Shown here: piece by piece, positions 34,812-44,934 of the stretch
Numbering within the stretch: position 1 is the first letter of the stretch
How the letters are laid out: each line of letters begins with the position of its first letter
NCBI GenBank assembly: GCA_002427545.1
Contig: DIRM01000040.1
Span: 1-59,918 of the forward strand
Length of the DNA: 59,918 bases
Reading direction: 5' to 3'
Source: Mageeibacillus sp. UBA5436
Lineage (GTDB): Bacteria; Bacillota; Clostridia; Saccharofermentanales; DTU023
Translations under genes and position numbers: made by a program
Notes under the pieces: model-generated
Seen by the model: only the letters and a program-made list of their open reading frames with translations
Database searches by the model: none
Told to the model about the DNA's origin: nothing

Positions 34812-35315
34812 TTATTTATTATTTCTTAACTTTTCAAATTTTTTTTCTACTTTTTCCAGATTACATTTGGGCACCATCTGTAAAAAATTATTATTCAAAT
34901 GTCCTAATTCACGCACATTTGAACTACTGACATGAACTAAGTCTTTACGAGCCAATAAAAAAATTGTCTCAATATCTGAGTTCAATTCATGATTAATAAT
35001 TGCCATCGGCGTCTCATATAGTAAATCATTTGTATTTCTTAAACCGCGCACAATAGCACTTGCAGATATTTTTTCATAGGTATCTGACAATAAACCGTTG
35101 AATTTTATCACTTCGATATTATCATAGCTAGCGGTTGCAAGTAAAACCATTTCTAACCTTTCTTCAATTGAAAATATGGTTTTAGAGTCTTCAGAATCTA
35201 ATACTGCAATCACTAATTGATCACATCGTTTTGCTGCCCTTACAGCTATATCTAAATGTCCAATTGTAAACGGATCAAAAGTACCACTGTATAACCATTT
35301 TTTTGATTTTGACAT
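34812..35315 (-). CDS. coaD: Phosphopantetheine adenylyltransferase
   Basis: Fourth step of coenzyme A synthesis, ATP plus 4'-phosphopantetheine to dephospho-CoA. The nucleotidyltransferase signature YSGTFDPFTIGHLDIAVRAA opens the protein, and VRGLRN and HVSSSNVREL are the later ATP-site motifs. 167 residues from the ATG at 35315, which has AAAGG eight bases upstream; a GTG three codons earlier overlaps that site. It follows rsmD by about 20 bases, the usual pairing. Confidence 0.95.
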   Translation of the reverse strand: MSKSKKWLYSGTFDPFTIGHLDIAVRAAKRCDQLVIAVLDSEDSKTIFSIEERLEMVLLATASYDNIEVIKFNGLLSDTYEKISASAIVRGLRNTNDLLYETPMAIINHELNSDIETIFLLARKDLVHVSSSNVRELGHLNNNFLQMVPKCNLEKVEKKFEKLRNNK

Positions 35316-35335
35316 ATCATTCACCTTTAAAAATT

Positions 35336-35893
35336 CTATTTTCGACTTAAAATCGTCAAAATACTAAGGCCGTATTTTTTTTCTTTATCTATTCGCCATT
35401 TTGTTTCATTTATTAATAATGCTAATTTTCGAGAATGTTCTATTAAAATTTTACCATTTTGACTTAATAGTTTTTGAATATTCTCTTCCAGTTCCTGCCA
35501 ATTTTCATTTAAAGACATCCAAGGTGGATCAAAATAAATAATATCAAAATCTTTCTCTTGCTTAATCAATTGCCTAATTGCTCTATCTGCAGTTAATGAC
35601 AAAATTTCAGCTTTCAATTTTGTTTTTTCTAGATTTTTTTGAATGGTTATTTTTGCTTGTCTGTTTTGTTCAATAAAAACGACATTTGGAACACCTCGGC
35701 TTAAAGCTTCAATTCCCATTTGTCCCGAACCAGCAAATAAATCTAAAAATGAGATGATGGCTCCTTGTTGAATATCATTTTGTAAGCTTGCAAATACGGC
35801 TTCTTTCATGCGATCAGTAGTTGGTCTCATCAGCTCTTCTTGATTGGTATATAATTTAATTCCACCAGCTTTACCGGCAATTACTCTTGGCAT
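35336..35893 (-). CDS. rsmD: 16S rRNA (guanine966-N2)-methyltransferase RsmD
   Basis: A Rossmann-fold methyltransferase. The start MPRVIAGKAGGIKL, the SAM loop FLDLFAGSGQMGIEALSRG, and the catalytic DPPW (here FDPPW, where many orthologues have DPPY) are visible. 185 residues. It is in the usual order recG-rsmD-coaD on the minus strand. Confidence 0.93.
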   Translation of the reverse strand: MPRVIAGKAGGIKLYTNQEELMRPTTDRMKEAVFASLQNDIQQGAIISFLDLFAGSGQMGIEALSRGVPNVVFIEQNRQAKITIQKNLEKTKLKAEILSLTADRAIRQLIKQEKDFDIIYFDPPWMSLNENWQELEENIQKLLSQNGKILIEHSRKLALLINETKWRIDKEKKYGLSILTILSRK

Positions 35894-36012
35894 TGTTTAT
35901 ATTCACCTTAAATTCATCATGTTTCTATATTGTTATTTTTTATTTTTCATTTTGCAATCTATTATATTCATGATTTTAAGTATTTATAATTGAATTTCTA
36001 TTGATTAGAATA

Positions 36013-38100
36013 TCACAAGATAATTCCAGATAATAATTCCGGGTACCTTTGTTGAATAGCTTTAGTTATATTACGATTTTCTTGATTTTTTAAAGCAGGA
36101 TCTTTGGTTATAATTTGACTAAAATAATAATCAACAGATTGAATTACATTTTGATCTTCATATAGATTAATTAATTTAAATTGTGGCAAACCATGTTGTT
36201 TTGTACCAAAGAAATCACCTGGACCTCTTAAACGCAAATCTTCCTCTGCTAAAGCAAATCCATCATCATTTTTACATAATGTTTTTAATCGAGTTAAAGC
36301 AATCTCATCTTCTGTATCACTTAATAGAATACATATTGATTCCAAATCACTCCGTCCAATTCTTCCTCTTAATTGATGTAATTGAGCTAGACCAAAACGT
36401 TCTGCATTACGTATTAGCATGAATGATGCTCTAGGGTTATCAACTCCAACTTCAATGACAGTTGTACTTACTAAAATATTAATTTTATTATCCAAAAAAT
36501 CTTGCATTATGGAATTTTTGAGATCTGCTTTTAAACCACCATGCATTAAACCAACCTTTAAATCCGGAAAAATTTTCTCAGAAAATTTTTTGTAAACTGA
36601 TTCAACTGAATCCACATCTAATTCTTCTGAATCTTCAATTAATGGACATACGACATAAACTTGTTCATCTCTGGAAACTGCTTGTCGTATTAATTTATAT
36701 ATTCGTTTTTCATCCTTAGAATTAGCTGTATATGTTTGAATTTTTTTGCGACCTTTGGGTAATTCACGCATCAATGTTAAATCTAAATCCCCATATAGAA
36801 TAAGTCCAAGCGTTCTGGGTATTGGTGTAGCAGATATGACTAATCGATGTGGTGTATAATCATTCTCATTAACATTTGCAATGGCTGCTCTTTGCTCTAC
36901 TCCAAAACGATGTTGTTCATCTGTTATTGTAAGAACAAGATTTTTCATTTTTAAATCTTTTTCTAAAACAGCATGTGTACCAATAATTAAATCAATTTTC
37001 CCACTATACGCATTTTCCAAAATTTCTTTTCGCTCCTTTGCCTTTGTTTGCCCTGTCAAGAGACGAATTTCAAAATTTTGATCCGAAAAAAAAGAAGTTA
37101 ATGTTTGATAATGCTGTTTTGCTAAAATTGATGTTGGCGCCATAAATATACATTGTCCTTGGCAAAAAATAGCATAAGCTATTGCAAAAGCAGCAACTAA
37201 TGTTTTTCCCGAGCCAACATCACCTTGCAATAAGCGATTCATTGGTTTAGATTTTTTGAGATCATTTAATAAATCATTGATAGCCAACATTTGTGCTTTT
37301 GTTAATTCAAAGGGCAAATCATCTCTCAAATGATTCATTTTCTTTAATATTTTCTTATTTTCAATATCATCGGCAGCAATTAATGGATAGGCTTTTTCAG
37401 ATTCTGTTCTTTTCCATTTTAATAAATATAAAGCTGTTCGTACTAAAAATAATTCTTCAAACGCCAATCTTTCTCTAGCAATCAAGCATTCTTGTTTATC
37501 ATCTGGAATATGAATCTTTTCTAAAGCATATTCTAAGGTTGAAAGCTTGGCTTCTCTTCTAATTTCATCCGGAATTGGATCATAAAGAGATTGATCATAT
37601 AAATCCAAAGTTTGTTTGACAGCGAAACGTATCAATTTTTGATTTAATCCATTAGTTAAAGGATATATGGCTTGAATTTTATTTTGTTCATATTCTGTAT
37701 CATCTAGAATTTGTGGATTTTGAATAGAAAAACTGCGACCTTGATTTTGGATTTTACCATAAAAATAAAAAGTATAACCTACTTTAATTTTTTGTATTAA
37801 CCAAGGCTGATTAAACCAAATAGCAGAAATCATAGTAACATTGTCTGTTAAAACGGTTTTAATCCAAGATAATTTACCTCGTCTTTGTAATGTTGGTGCC
37901 TTAATAATTTTGGCTCGTATAGTTGCCATTTCGCCATTTACAACTAAATGTAATGGTTTTATTTCACTTAAATCTTGATAATCACGAGGAAAAAAGAAAA
38001 GTAAATCTTGTAAATTATTGATATTTAGCTTGCTAAATAACTTTGCTCTTTTTTCTGATATTTGCTTTAATTCTGTTAATTTTTTTTCCTGAAAGGACAT
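36013..38100 (-). CDS. recG: ATP-dependent DNA helicase RecG
   Basis: Remodels stalled replication forks and branched DNA. An N-terminal wedge domain with an OB fold (about 50-160) precedes a superfamily 2 helicase core: LQGDVGSGKTLVA (motif I), TDEQHRFGVEQR (motif II), ISATPIPRTL (motif III), and STTVIEVGVDNP with QLRGRIGRSD (motifs V and VI). I use the ATG at 38100 that overlaps the nth stop (TAATG); an ATG three codons earlier is possible. About 695 residues, normal. Confidence 0.96.
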   Translation of the reverse strand: MSFQEKKLTELKQISEKRAKLFSKLNINNLQDLLFFFPRDYQDLSEIKPLHLVVNGEMATIRAKIIKAPTLQRRGKLSWIKTVLTDNVTMISAIWFNQPWLIQKIKVGYTFYFYGKIQNQGRSFSIQNPQILDDTEYEQNKIQAIYPLTNGLNQKLIRFAVKQTLDLYDQSLYDPIPDEIRREAKLSTLEYALEKIHIPDDKQECLIARERLAFEELFLVRTALYLLKWKRTESEKAYPLIAADDIENKKILKKMNHLRDDLPFELTKAQMLAINDLLNDLKKSKPMNRLLQGDVGSGKTLVAAFAIAYAIFCQGQCIFMAPTSILAKQHYQTLTSFFSDQNFEIRLLTGQTKAKERKEILENAYSGKIDLIIGTHAVLEKDLKMKNLVLTITDEQHRFGVEQRAAIANVNENDYTPHRLVISATPIPRTLGLILYGDLDLTLMRELPKGRKKIQTYTANSKDEKRIYKLIRQAVSRDEQVYVVCPLIEDSEELDVDSVESVYKKFSEKIFPDLKVGLMHGGLKADLKNSIMQDFLDNKINILVSTTVIEVGVDNPRASFMLIRNAERFGLAQLHQLRGRIGRSDLESICILLSDTEDEIALTRLKTLCKNDDGFALAEEDLRLRGPGDFFGTKQHGLPQFKLINLYEDQNVIQSVDYYFSQIITKDPALKNQENRNITKAIQQRYPELLSGIIL

Positions 38101-38807
38101 TAAAAACATCCATCTTCTAATTGCTGCTCTTTAGCTTCTGTTATTTTCTTTTGAATAGATTTTTTATTAGCATAATGACAACAATCATTCAAAGGACAAG
38201 CTAAGCAATTTCGGCATCGAGCCTTACAATATTTTCTACCATGTAGAACTAGATAATGACCCCAATTAATCCAGGTTTCCTCAGGCAGAATTTTCATTAA
38301 ATCTTTTTCTATTATTGTTGGATTTTGACTATTTGAAAGTCCTAATAATTGACTGATACGGCCACAATGTGTATCAACAACGATAGCAGGGATGCCATAA
38401 TAATCTCCACGAACTAGACTTGCAACTTTTGGTCCGACACCAGGTAAACTCATTAAAGCTTCACGCTCCGTTGGAATTTTGCCATCAAAATCTTTCAAGA
38501 TTTTTTGGGCAGATCCAATTAATGCTTTTGCTTTATTTCGGTATAGGCCAATGCTGTTTATTTCTTGCATCATATTTTCAAATGATGAATTAGCAAAATC
38601 TTCAATATTAGGGTATTTTTTAAACAAAACTGCCGTAACACGATTAACTTGTTCATCTGTTGTCTGTGCACCTAAGATACCGCCCACTAGGAGTTCCCAA
38701 GCATTAGAATAATCTAAGGTCATCTCCTGCTTGACATATAGTTTTTCTAATTCTACATAAGCTTCTTCTGCTATGCTTTTTTTCTTAGTTAAAGAAAGAT
38801 TTGCCAT
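38100..38807 (-). CDS. nth: Endonuclease III
   Basis: A base-excision glycosylase/AP lyase for oxidised pyrimidines. The helix-hairpin-helix LPGVGPKVASLV holds the catalytic Lys, VDTHCGRIS the catalytic Asp, and the C-terminal CKARCRNCLACPLNDCC the [4Fe-4S] cluster ligands. 235 residues. It is coupled to recG by a one-base overlap, so two repair genes share a transcript. Confidence 0.95.
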   Translation of the reverse strand: MANLSLTKKKSIAEEAYVELEKLYVKQEMTLDYSNAWELLVGGILGAQTTDEQVNRVTAVLFKKYPNIEDFANSSFENMMQEINSIGLYRNKAKALIGSAQKILKDFDGKIPTEREALMSLPGVGPKVASLVRGDYYGIPAIVVDTHCGRISQLLGLSNSQNPTIIEKDLMKILPEETWINWGHYLVLHGRKYCKARCRNCLACPLNDCCHYANKKSIQKKITEAKEQQLEDGCF

Positions 38808-38828
38808 AAAATCACTTTCTAAAATTTT

Positions 38829-40079
38829 TTAATCAAAATACAATGTTTTGATTATCGTTTCTGATGTTCTCGGACGATAAATTTGAATTTCAACAGCATC
38901 CCCTGGAAGATGCATGTTAATGATTTCTAAATAATCATCTACACTATCAAGTAATTTACCATCTATAGCAATCATGATGTCGCCTTTTCGGACATCACTA
39001 ACATAGGCTTGGCCATTGGCTAAAACTTTAGTGACATAGAGGCCCTGAGGTAAGTTTAATGTGCTTTGCATCTTTTCATAATCATAATCCGACATAAAAA
39101 CTAAGCCCAATTTTGCTGGTGCTTCAGTACTTTGTTCAGATAACATGGCGTTGACGCTTTCTTTGATTTGATCAACTGGATAAACAATGGTATAGCGATC
39201 ATTAAAAGAACTATTTTCATCAGCACCCGATATACCCACCGCCTGTCCTGCTGCATTCACTATCAAGCCGCCTTTTGAACTATTGGGAATAATCGCAGAA
39301 CTCTTGATTTTTTGCATATGAAAATTTTGTTCTGATATTTCAGATACACTTATCTCCATCAAAAATCCAGGATAGATACTGCCCTCACTTGCTAATAGTT
39401 CTGGAAAACCAATACCGATTAAAGCCTCACCAACAATATATTCAGCATCATTAAACAATTCAACAAAAGGGGTTTCTGTTAGGCCGATACTATTTAAATC
39501 AGCTTTTAATAAAACCAAATCTGCCTTTGTATCAATATTAATTACAGATAAATCCAAGATTTGCAAACTATAATTTGTTAATAATTTCAAAGAAATATCT
39601 GATTTAACCTTATTCGTAGCCGTATCAAAAACATCATTAATATGATGATAAGTTGTTAAAAAATACCCGTCGGGTGAAATAAAAAAACCATTACTTATCA
39701 TTGAATAATCCGAATTTTGATTTGGGATAATTTTCGAACTATAAATTGCAGCAACTCTATTAATATAATCTGCATGAATTTCTGCTAAAGATTTTTCACT
39801 ATATGTTTCAAAGGAAAAACCTGTTACGGTTTGAAAGGGGAAATTTTGTATATTCTCTAGATAATCTAATCCTGGTAAGTCTGTTTGGATTTCATCTGTT
39901 ATTTCTACGGAATCGGCGTCCATTGTTTCTATGTTTTCTGGCTCCGTATTTTCTATGTTTTCCGTTTCCGTATTTTCAATTTCTTCAGCATTAATATTGA
40001 CGGAAAAAATAATTATAAAAAACAGACCTATTAAGATAATACTTATTATTCTAAGATATCGATAGCTATATTTGACCAT
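38829..40079 (-). CDS. HtrA-like trypsin-fold/PDZ protein, probably catalytically altered
   Basis: 416 residues. A signal anchor or signal peptide (about 10-31) is followed by a Glu/Asn/Thr-rich repeat linker (32-65), a trypsin-like domain (about 100-285), and a PDZ domain (about 320-410, GLYVTKVLANGQAY, KGDIMIAIDGK). In the protease domain the His (TTYHHI, about 146) and Asp (KADLVLL, about 187) fit the triad. The serine motif, GNSGGPLVN in HtrA, reads SSKGGLIVN, putting Lys at the aligned nucleophile position. A neighbouring Ser might substitute. It is probably an extracellular chaperone-like or regulatory protein near the two-component system. Confidence 0.75.
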   Translation of the reverse strand: MVKYSYRYLRIISIILIGLFFIIIFSVNINAEEIENTETENIENTEPENIETMDADSVEITDEIQTDLPGLDYLENIQNFPFQTVTGFSFETYSEKSLAEIHADYINRVAAIYSSKIIPNQNSDYSMISNGFFISPDGYFLTTYHHINDVFDTATNKVKSDISLKLLTNYSLQILDLSVINIDTKADLVLLKADLNSIGLTETPFVELFNDAEYIVGEALIGIGFPELLASEGSIYPGFLMEISVSEISEQNFHMQKIKSSAIIPNSSKGGLIVNAAGQAVGISGADENSSFNDRYTIVYPVDQIKESVNAMLSEQSTEAPAKLGLVFMSDYDYEKMQSTLNLPQGLYVTKVLANGQAYVSDVRKGDIMIAIDGKLLDSVDDYLEIINMHLPGDAVEIQIYRPRTSETIIKTLYFD

Positions 40080-40128
40080 AATTACCCCCCTTAGCCTTAC
40101 ACTCGTTTTAACTACAAAAATATGTCAA

Positions 40129-41673
40129 TTATATTTTTCTTCCTGTCGGTCTAGCTAATGTGAATGTAAAACGAGTTCCACCTAATGAACTATCACTAAC
40201 ATAAATACCTTGACCATGTAAAGATAGTAATGTTCTCGCAATATAAAGACCCATACCAGATCCTTCTGAATTACGACTTTTATTTACCTTGTAAAACCGA
40301 TTAAAAATATTTTGTCTATCCTCTTTGTTAATACCTTGTCCATTATCTTCTATAGAAACAGCTATTTTATCCTCACCTTTGAGAATAATTTCAACCCGGA
40401 TAAAACCAGATTCAGGTGTGAATTTCACAGCATTGCTCAATATATTATAAACGACACGATGAATTGCATCACGATCGCCTAGAACACTTACTTCCTCATC
40501 TGTTAAGCGAGAATCCATATTGATATGTATGGATTTTTGACTAATTATTGGGTCAAGACTTGTGATTATTTCTTGCATTAAAATTTCAATATCAAAAACC
40601 CCAAGATTTAACTCTCTTTGTTGATCAACCGTAATCGTTACAAATAAATTTTCAATTAATTTTTGTAAGCGTTCAACCTCATTATAGACAATATCAAGAT
40701 AATGACTTTGCTTTTCAACTGGAATAGTTCCATCTTTGATAGCACCCAAAAAACCTTTAATTGATGTTAAAGGTGTTCGCAAGTCATGCGAAATAGAAGA
40801 CATAAAATCATCACGTTCGATTTCTTGTTTTTCCCATTTTGAAATCATCGTATTCATGGTTCGTACTAAAATCATTAAATCATCTTCATGATATTCAGAT
40901 GATTCATGTATATACAAAGGTTCTTCATCTTTTAATATGACACGCATTTTTAAATTACCATGATAAACTTCATCTGCCGCTTTAACAATTTTCGAAATAG
41001 GTTTGGTAATATTACGTGAAAGTAAAATAATAACAATAACTGCGACAATAAAAGCTATAAGAAAAGAAATCCATAAACTTTTTTCATGTTTAATAAAAGA
41101 ATATTCATTTGCTCCTAAAGAATAGTGCAAAATAATCTCACCACAATAACCATAATCACTATTAAGCGGATAAGAAACACTAAGCCATTCTTCTTTTTCA
41201 GGCAAAAGTTCATAGAAATCACCCTTAATAGCCTTACCTTTACTTGATACTGCTCCAGAATTAAGCATTTCAGGTTTTAAATAAAGAATCCCATCTTTAT
41301 TTTCTAAAGCTTGTCGACTTCTATTTGGCAAAGAAGAATAATATATAATTCCGCCTTCACTGTTAATCAGCCAAATGATACTGCCTGTTGATTTTGCAGT
41401 AAAAGCCAAATATCCTTTTTCTTCAGAAGAAATCAAATTTAAATATTCAGCATCCATACGATTTTCAACCCGTTCAGCTGATGCTTGAGCTGAGCTCAAT
41501 AATTGTCCTTGCAATTGATCGACCCTAACTCGTGAATAAAGTAAAGAATAAACCGCTGCTAAAACAAATAAAATAAATAATATTGTCAAAATCATCCAAA
41601 ATAAAGTACGCCAATAAATACTTAATTTACGAACAGAATTTGTCTTCTTTTTATTAGATTCTTCATTGACCAT
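40129..41673 (-). CDS. Sensor histidine kinase
   Basis: 514 residues. A membrane helix at about 27-49, an extracellular sensor region (about 50-195) and a second helix at about 198-220 are followed by a HAMP domain, a HisKA domain with SISHDLRTPLTSIKG (phospho-acceptor His about 300) and an ATPase domain with NAVKFTPE, EDNGQGI and GSGMGLYIA. It resembles the WalK/ResE/PhoR class. It lies 36 bases after its cognate OmpR-type regulator. The signal is unknown; neighbouring cell-wall genes suggest envelope monitoring (inference). Confidence 0.9.
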   Translation of the reverse strand: MVNEESNKKKTNSVRKLSIYWRTLFWMILTILFILFVLAAVYSLLYSRVRVDQLQGQLLSSAQASAERVENRMDAEYLNLISSEEKGYLAFTAKSTGSIIWLINSEGGIIYYSSLPNRSRQALENKDGILYLKPEMLNSGAVSSKGKAIKGDFYELLPEKEEWLSVSYPLNSDYGYCGEIILHYSLGANEYSFIKHEKSLWISFLIAFIVAVIVIILLSRNITKPISKIVKAADEVYHGNLKMRVILKDEEPLYIHESSEYHEDDLMILVRTMNTMISKWEKQEIERDDFMSSISHDLRTPLTSIKGFLGAIKDGTIPVEKQSHYLDIVYNEVERLQKLIENLFVTITVDQQRELNLGVFDIEILMQEIITSLDPIISQKSIHINMDSRLTDEEVSVLGDRDAIHRVVYNILSNAVKFTPESGFIRVEIILKGEDKIAVSIEDNGQGINKEDRQNIFNRFYKVNKSRNSEGSGMGLYIARTLLSLHGQGIYVSDSSLGGTRFTFTLARPTGRKI

Positions 41674-41709
41674 ATATAGATGCTTTGTTACTCAAGGATG
41701 ATAGATAAT

Positions 41710-42411
41710 TTATTGATCATAAACTTCAAATTTATAACCAACACTCCAAACTGTTACTAAATTCCAAGCAGGATGTTCTGATTGATCTAATTTTTCGCGT
41801 AATCTTTTGACATGAACATCAACAGTTCTCGATTCTCCGTAATAATCAAACCCCCAAATATTTTCTAATAATTGTTCACGATTATAAACATAATTTGGAT
41901 TAGATGCTAAAAAATAAAGTAATTCTAATTCTTTTGGAGGTAAAGAATAAATTGTATCACCAATTTGTAAAGTATAATTATTTTTATCTAAAATAAAATC
42001 AGGATAAACAATTCTATTATCATCTGTACTAATCGGTTTCTTTTTTTCTGTATTGACGCGCCTTAAAATAGCTTTAACTCTAGCAATGAGTTCTTGTGGT
42101 TCAAATGGTTTTGTAACATAATCATCCGCTCCCAATTCTAATCCCACAACTTGATCTAATGTATCACCTCTAGCTGTTAGCATAATAACAGGAACATCTG
42201 AATTTTTACGTATTTCACGCAAAATATCAAAGCCGTTCATTCCAGGGAGCATCAAATCCAATATTAAAATATCTGGTTTCTCTTTTTTAAAAATCTCTAT
42301 TGATTTAGCACCATCCAAACAAGATATCGTTTCAAAGCCGTCAGCCTCAAAATAGAGTTTTACCAATTCATTAATATTTGGATCATCATCAACTATTAGT
42401 ACTTTTGTCAT
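41710..42411 (-). CDS. OmpR/PhoB-family response regulator
   Basis: 233 residues. The receiver domain has VDDDPN acidic pocket residues, LILDLMLPGMNG (phospho-acceptor Asp about 52) and KPFEPQEL. The winged-helix output domain ends with RTVDVHVKRLREKLD and VTVWSVGYKFE. It is cognate to the kinase gene immediately downstream. An AAAGGAA ribosome site lies before the ATG. Confidence 0.93.
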   Translation of the reverse strand: MTKVLIVDDDPNINELVKLYFEADGFETISCLDGAKSIEIFKKEKPDILILDLMLPGMNGFDILREIRKNSDVPVIMLTARGDTLDQVVGLELGADDYVTKPFEPQELIARVKAILRRVNTEKKKPISTDDNRIVYPDFILDKNNYTLQIGDTIYSLPPKELELLYFLASNPNYVYNREQLLENIWGFDYYGESRTVDVHVKRLREKLDQSEHPAWNLVTVWSVGYKFEVYDQ

Positions 42412-42433
42412 AACATTCCTTTATCTACATTTT

Positions 42434-42931
42434 TTATTCATCATCAGAAAAATCTGTTTCTATTTTTTCAAAATCTGGTTTAACGTCAACCATTGATTGT
42501 AATTCTTTCGTAAAAGATTGTAGATCTTCAAATTCTTTATAGACAGAGGCAAAACGAATATAGGCAACTTGATCAATATCTTTGAGGCGTGCCATAACTT
42601 GTTCACCAATTTCTTTTGAAGGAACTTCTTTGCGCGGTGTATTATTATTTAATATCTCAATTTGTGTAACAAGGTTTTCTATTTGTTCAATTGCAACAGG
42701 TCTTTTTATGCAACTTTTTAAAATTCCTTTAATTAATTTATCCCGATCAAATTGTTGTCTACTACCATCTTTTTTAATAACAACAAAATTTGCTTTTTCT
42801 ACTTTTTCATAAGTTGTAAATCTTTGTTTACAATGCAAGCATTCTCGCCTTCTACGTATGGTTTCGCCATCATCAATTTGTCTAGAATCACTAACACGAT
42901 CTTCTGTATGACCGCAATAAGGACATTTCAT
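42434..42931 (-). CDS. nrdR: Transcriptional repressor NrdR
   Basis: Zinc-ribbon/ATP-cone repressor of ribonucleotide reductase genes. MKCPYCG with a second CLHCKQRF forms the zinc ribbon, and the ATP-cone starts VVIKKDGSRQQFDRDKL. 165 residues from the ATG at 42931, which has TGGAG seven bases upstream; an ATG six codons earlier would add residues before the zinc ribbon. It precedes the two-component system on the same strand. Confidence 0.95.
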   Translation of the reverse strand: MKCPYCGHTEDRVSDSRQIDDGETIRRRRECLHCKQRFTTYEKVEKANFVVIKKDGSRQQFDRDKLIKGILKSCIKRPVAIEQIENLVTQIEILNNNTPRKEVPSKEIGEQVMARLKDIDQVAYIRFASVYKEFEDLQSFTKELQSMVDVKPDFEKIETDFSDDE

Positions 42932-43086
42932 AACAGCACTCCATTTCATTTAAATAAAATATTCTTTTTTGAGAAATCTGATATGCATAAATTAATTTTT
43001 TTAAAAATAAACAAATCAGAACTAATAAAATTATACCATTAATAATATCAATGAGACAAAAATTTATATCATATAAAAAGCAAACA

Positions 43087-43125
43087 AAAAAAGTCGATTA
43101 CTAACGATTAGCAATCAACTTTTTT
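43087..43125 (-). terminator. Terminator of the ftsZ transcript
   Basis: Interrupted hairpin AAAAAAGT/ACTTTTTT, GATT/AATC and CTAA/TTAG around a CGA loop, with T-rich flank, about 100 bases past the ftsZ stop. Confidence 0.75.
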
Positions 43126-43222
43126 ATTTATTTTATTATTTTAATTTATCAAATTACTATTTCAATAGATAATTTGAAAGCTCTTCTTTTAAAACAAAGA
43201 ACACAGATAATTTAACTATAGA

Positions 43223-44638
43223 TTATTCGTCAAAATCATCATCATCCTGTAAAATCCAAGGTAAAATTCTACCTGGACGTGTTGATTTTTCTTTGCTTCC
43301 TTTTTGAGAGCTAGAATTTAAATCATCATCTAAAGATTCTGTTTTAGTTTCTGGTTTTCTTGTATCTTCAGAAACTCGATGCACAATATTAGCAACTTCT
43401 CTATCCGAAGATCTCGGCATATCTTCTACATAATCAAGGGAATCATCTCTTGTATGATGTTTATCTGGGGATACGCTAGGTAAGCCAAAACCACCATCTA
43501 CTCTATTGTCTTGCTTTGATTGAGCTCTATTTCGATTTAATTGATCTTTACGTTCTGAGGTTTTCAAAAAATCAAAACCATCGCTATTTGAACCATTTTG
43601 ATTCATATTCTGTTTATCTCTGCGACGATCATAACCAGCATAATTTACCTGAGTATTACGTGATTGTGATGTAGTAGCTTGATCAAAACCACTCGCAATA
43701 ACTGTAATCATCAATTCGTCTTTTAAATTTTCATCAATAACTGCACCAAAGATTATGTCAGCATCAGGTGAAGCAGAATCTCTAACTTGTGAAACGGCTT
43801 CGTCAATTTCTTTGATTTTCATATCCATGCCACCAGTAACATTGACAATAACACCATTTGCACCATCAATTGTAGTATCTAAAAGTGGACTGTTAATCGC
43901 TTGTCTAATTGCTGTTGCTGCACGACTTTCACCAGAAGCTGTACCAATACCCATATGACAAATACCAGCATTTGTCATAACACGGCGTACGTCCGCCAAG
44001 TCTAAGTTGATTAAACCAGGAACTGCAATTAAATCAGAAATACCTGTTACTCCAAAACGTAAAACTCTATCTGCTAAACTAAAAGCTTCATTCATTGTCG
44101 TATCTTCATTCGCTATTTCAAGTAATTTATCATTTGGTACAATAACTAATGAATCGACATATTGTTCTAATTCACGAATTCCGCGTTCCGCATTTTGAGA
44201 ACGTCTAGCACCTTCAAAACGGAAAGGACGGGTCACAACACCAACGGTAAGAATACCCAATTTTTTGGCTATTTGAGCTACAACTGGAGCAGCACCTGTA
44301 CCAGTTCCACCACCCATACCAGCAGTCACAAATAACATATCTGAGCCCACAATGGCTTGCTCAATCTCTTCCGCCGATTCCTCGCCTGCCTTTTGTCCCA
44401 TTTCTGGATTAGCGCCAGCACCTAGACCTCGAGTTACTTTTTCACCAATTTGTATGACGACTTGGGCTTTTGATGCTTGTAAAGCTTGAATATCTGTATT
44501 CACAGAAATAAACTCAATACCTTGAACTGCATTATCTATCATTCTATTAACAGCATTACAACCGCCACCACCAATACCTATTACTCTAATAATAGCGCCT
44601 TGATGCTCATCCATTCCAAAACTCATATTATAATCCAT
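43223..44638 (-). CDS. ftsZ: Cell division protein FtsZ
   Basis: Tubulin-like GTPase that forms the Z ring. IGGGGCNAVNRMID and the tubulin signature GMGGGTGTGAAP (about 105-116) bind GTP; NLDLADVRRVM and the T7 loop region follow. The C-terminal linker (about 320-455) is long and charged and ends in a tail RPGRILPWILQDDDDFDE, the peptide that binds FtsA/SepF-type partners. 471 residues, longer than most owing to the linker. The AAAGGAG ribosome site is 11 bases from the ATG. It is the last gene of the division cluster but is separated from ftsQ by about 296 bases. Confidence 0.97.
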   Translation of the reverse strand: MDYNMSFGMDEHQGAIIRVIGIGGGGCNAVNRMIDNAVQGIEFISVNTDIQALQASKAQVVIQIGEKVTRGLGAGANPEMGQKAGEESAEEIEQAIVGSDMLFVTAGMGGGTGTGAAPVVAQIAKKLGILTVGVVTRPFRFEGARRSQNAERGIRELEQYVDSLVIVPNDKLLEIANEDTTMNEAFSLADRVLRFGVTGISDLIAVPGLINLDLADVRRVMTNAGICHMGIGTASGESRAATAIRQAINSPLLDTTIDGANGVIVNVTGGMDMKIKEIDEAVSQVRDSASPDADIIFGAVIDENLKDELMITVIASGFDQATTSQSRNTQVNYAGYDRRRDKQNMNQNGSNSDGFDFLKTSERKDQLNRNRAQSKQDNRVDGGFGLPSVSPDKHHTRDDSLDYVEDMPRSSDREVANIVHRVSEDTRKPETKTESLDDDLNSSSQKGSKEKSTRPGRILPWILQDDDDFDE

Positions 44639-44783
44639 TTAGATCATAGCTCCTTTCGCACTTTTAACACGTTATGACAAGCTTACCTCATATTTAAATT
44701 TTTACTTTTTATTAATATATATTTACTTATCCCTAAGATAATATTATTAATTTTACACTATTAAAATCACTACAACAACCTAA

Positions 44784-44813
44784 ATTATATCTTTTATCTT
44801 GCTGTCATTACAA
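44784..44813 (-). promoter_or_regulatory. Candidate ftsZ promoter
   Basis: On the minus strand TTGTAA (44813-44808), an 18-base spacer and TATAAT (44789-44784), in the ftsQ-ftsZ gap (44639-44934). The rest of that gap is AT-rich with no other gene or RNA seen. Confidence 0.45.
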
Positions 44814-44934
44814 CTTTATTATCATATCATTACAAGATTCTTTTATTCAACTCGCTATATTTTTAAATTTTTAGGCAACCTGACCACTAAAAATTTATTA
44901 AATTATCAATAATATTTTTTCAGATTTTATTATT

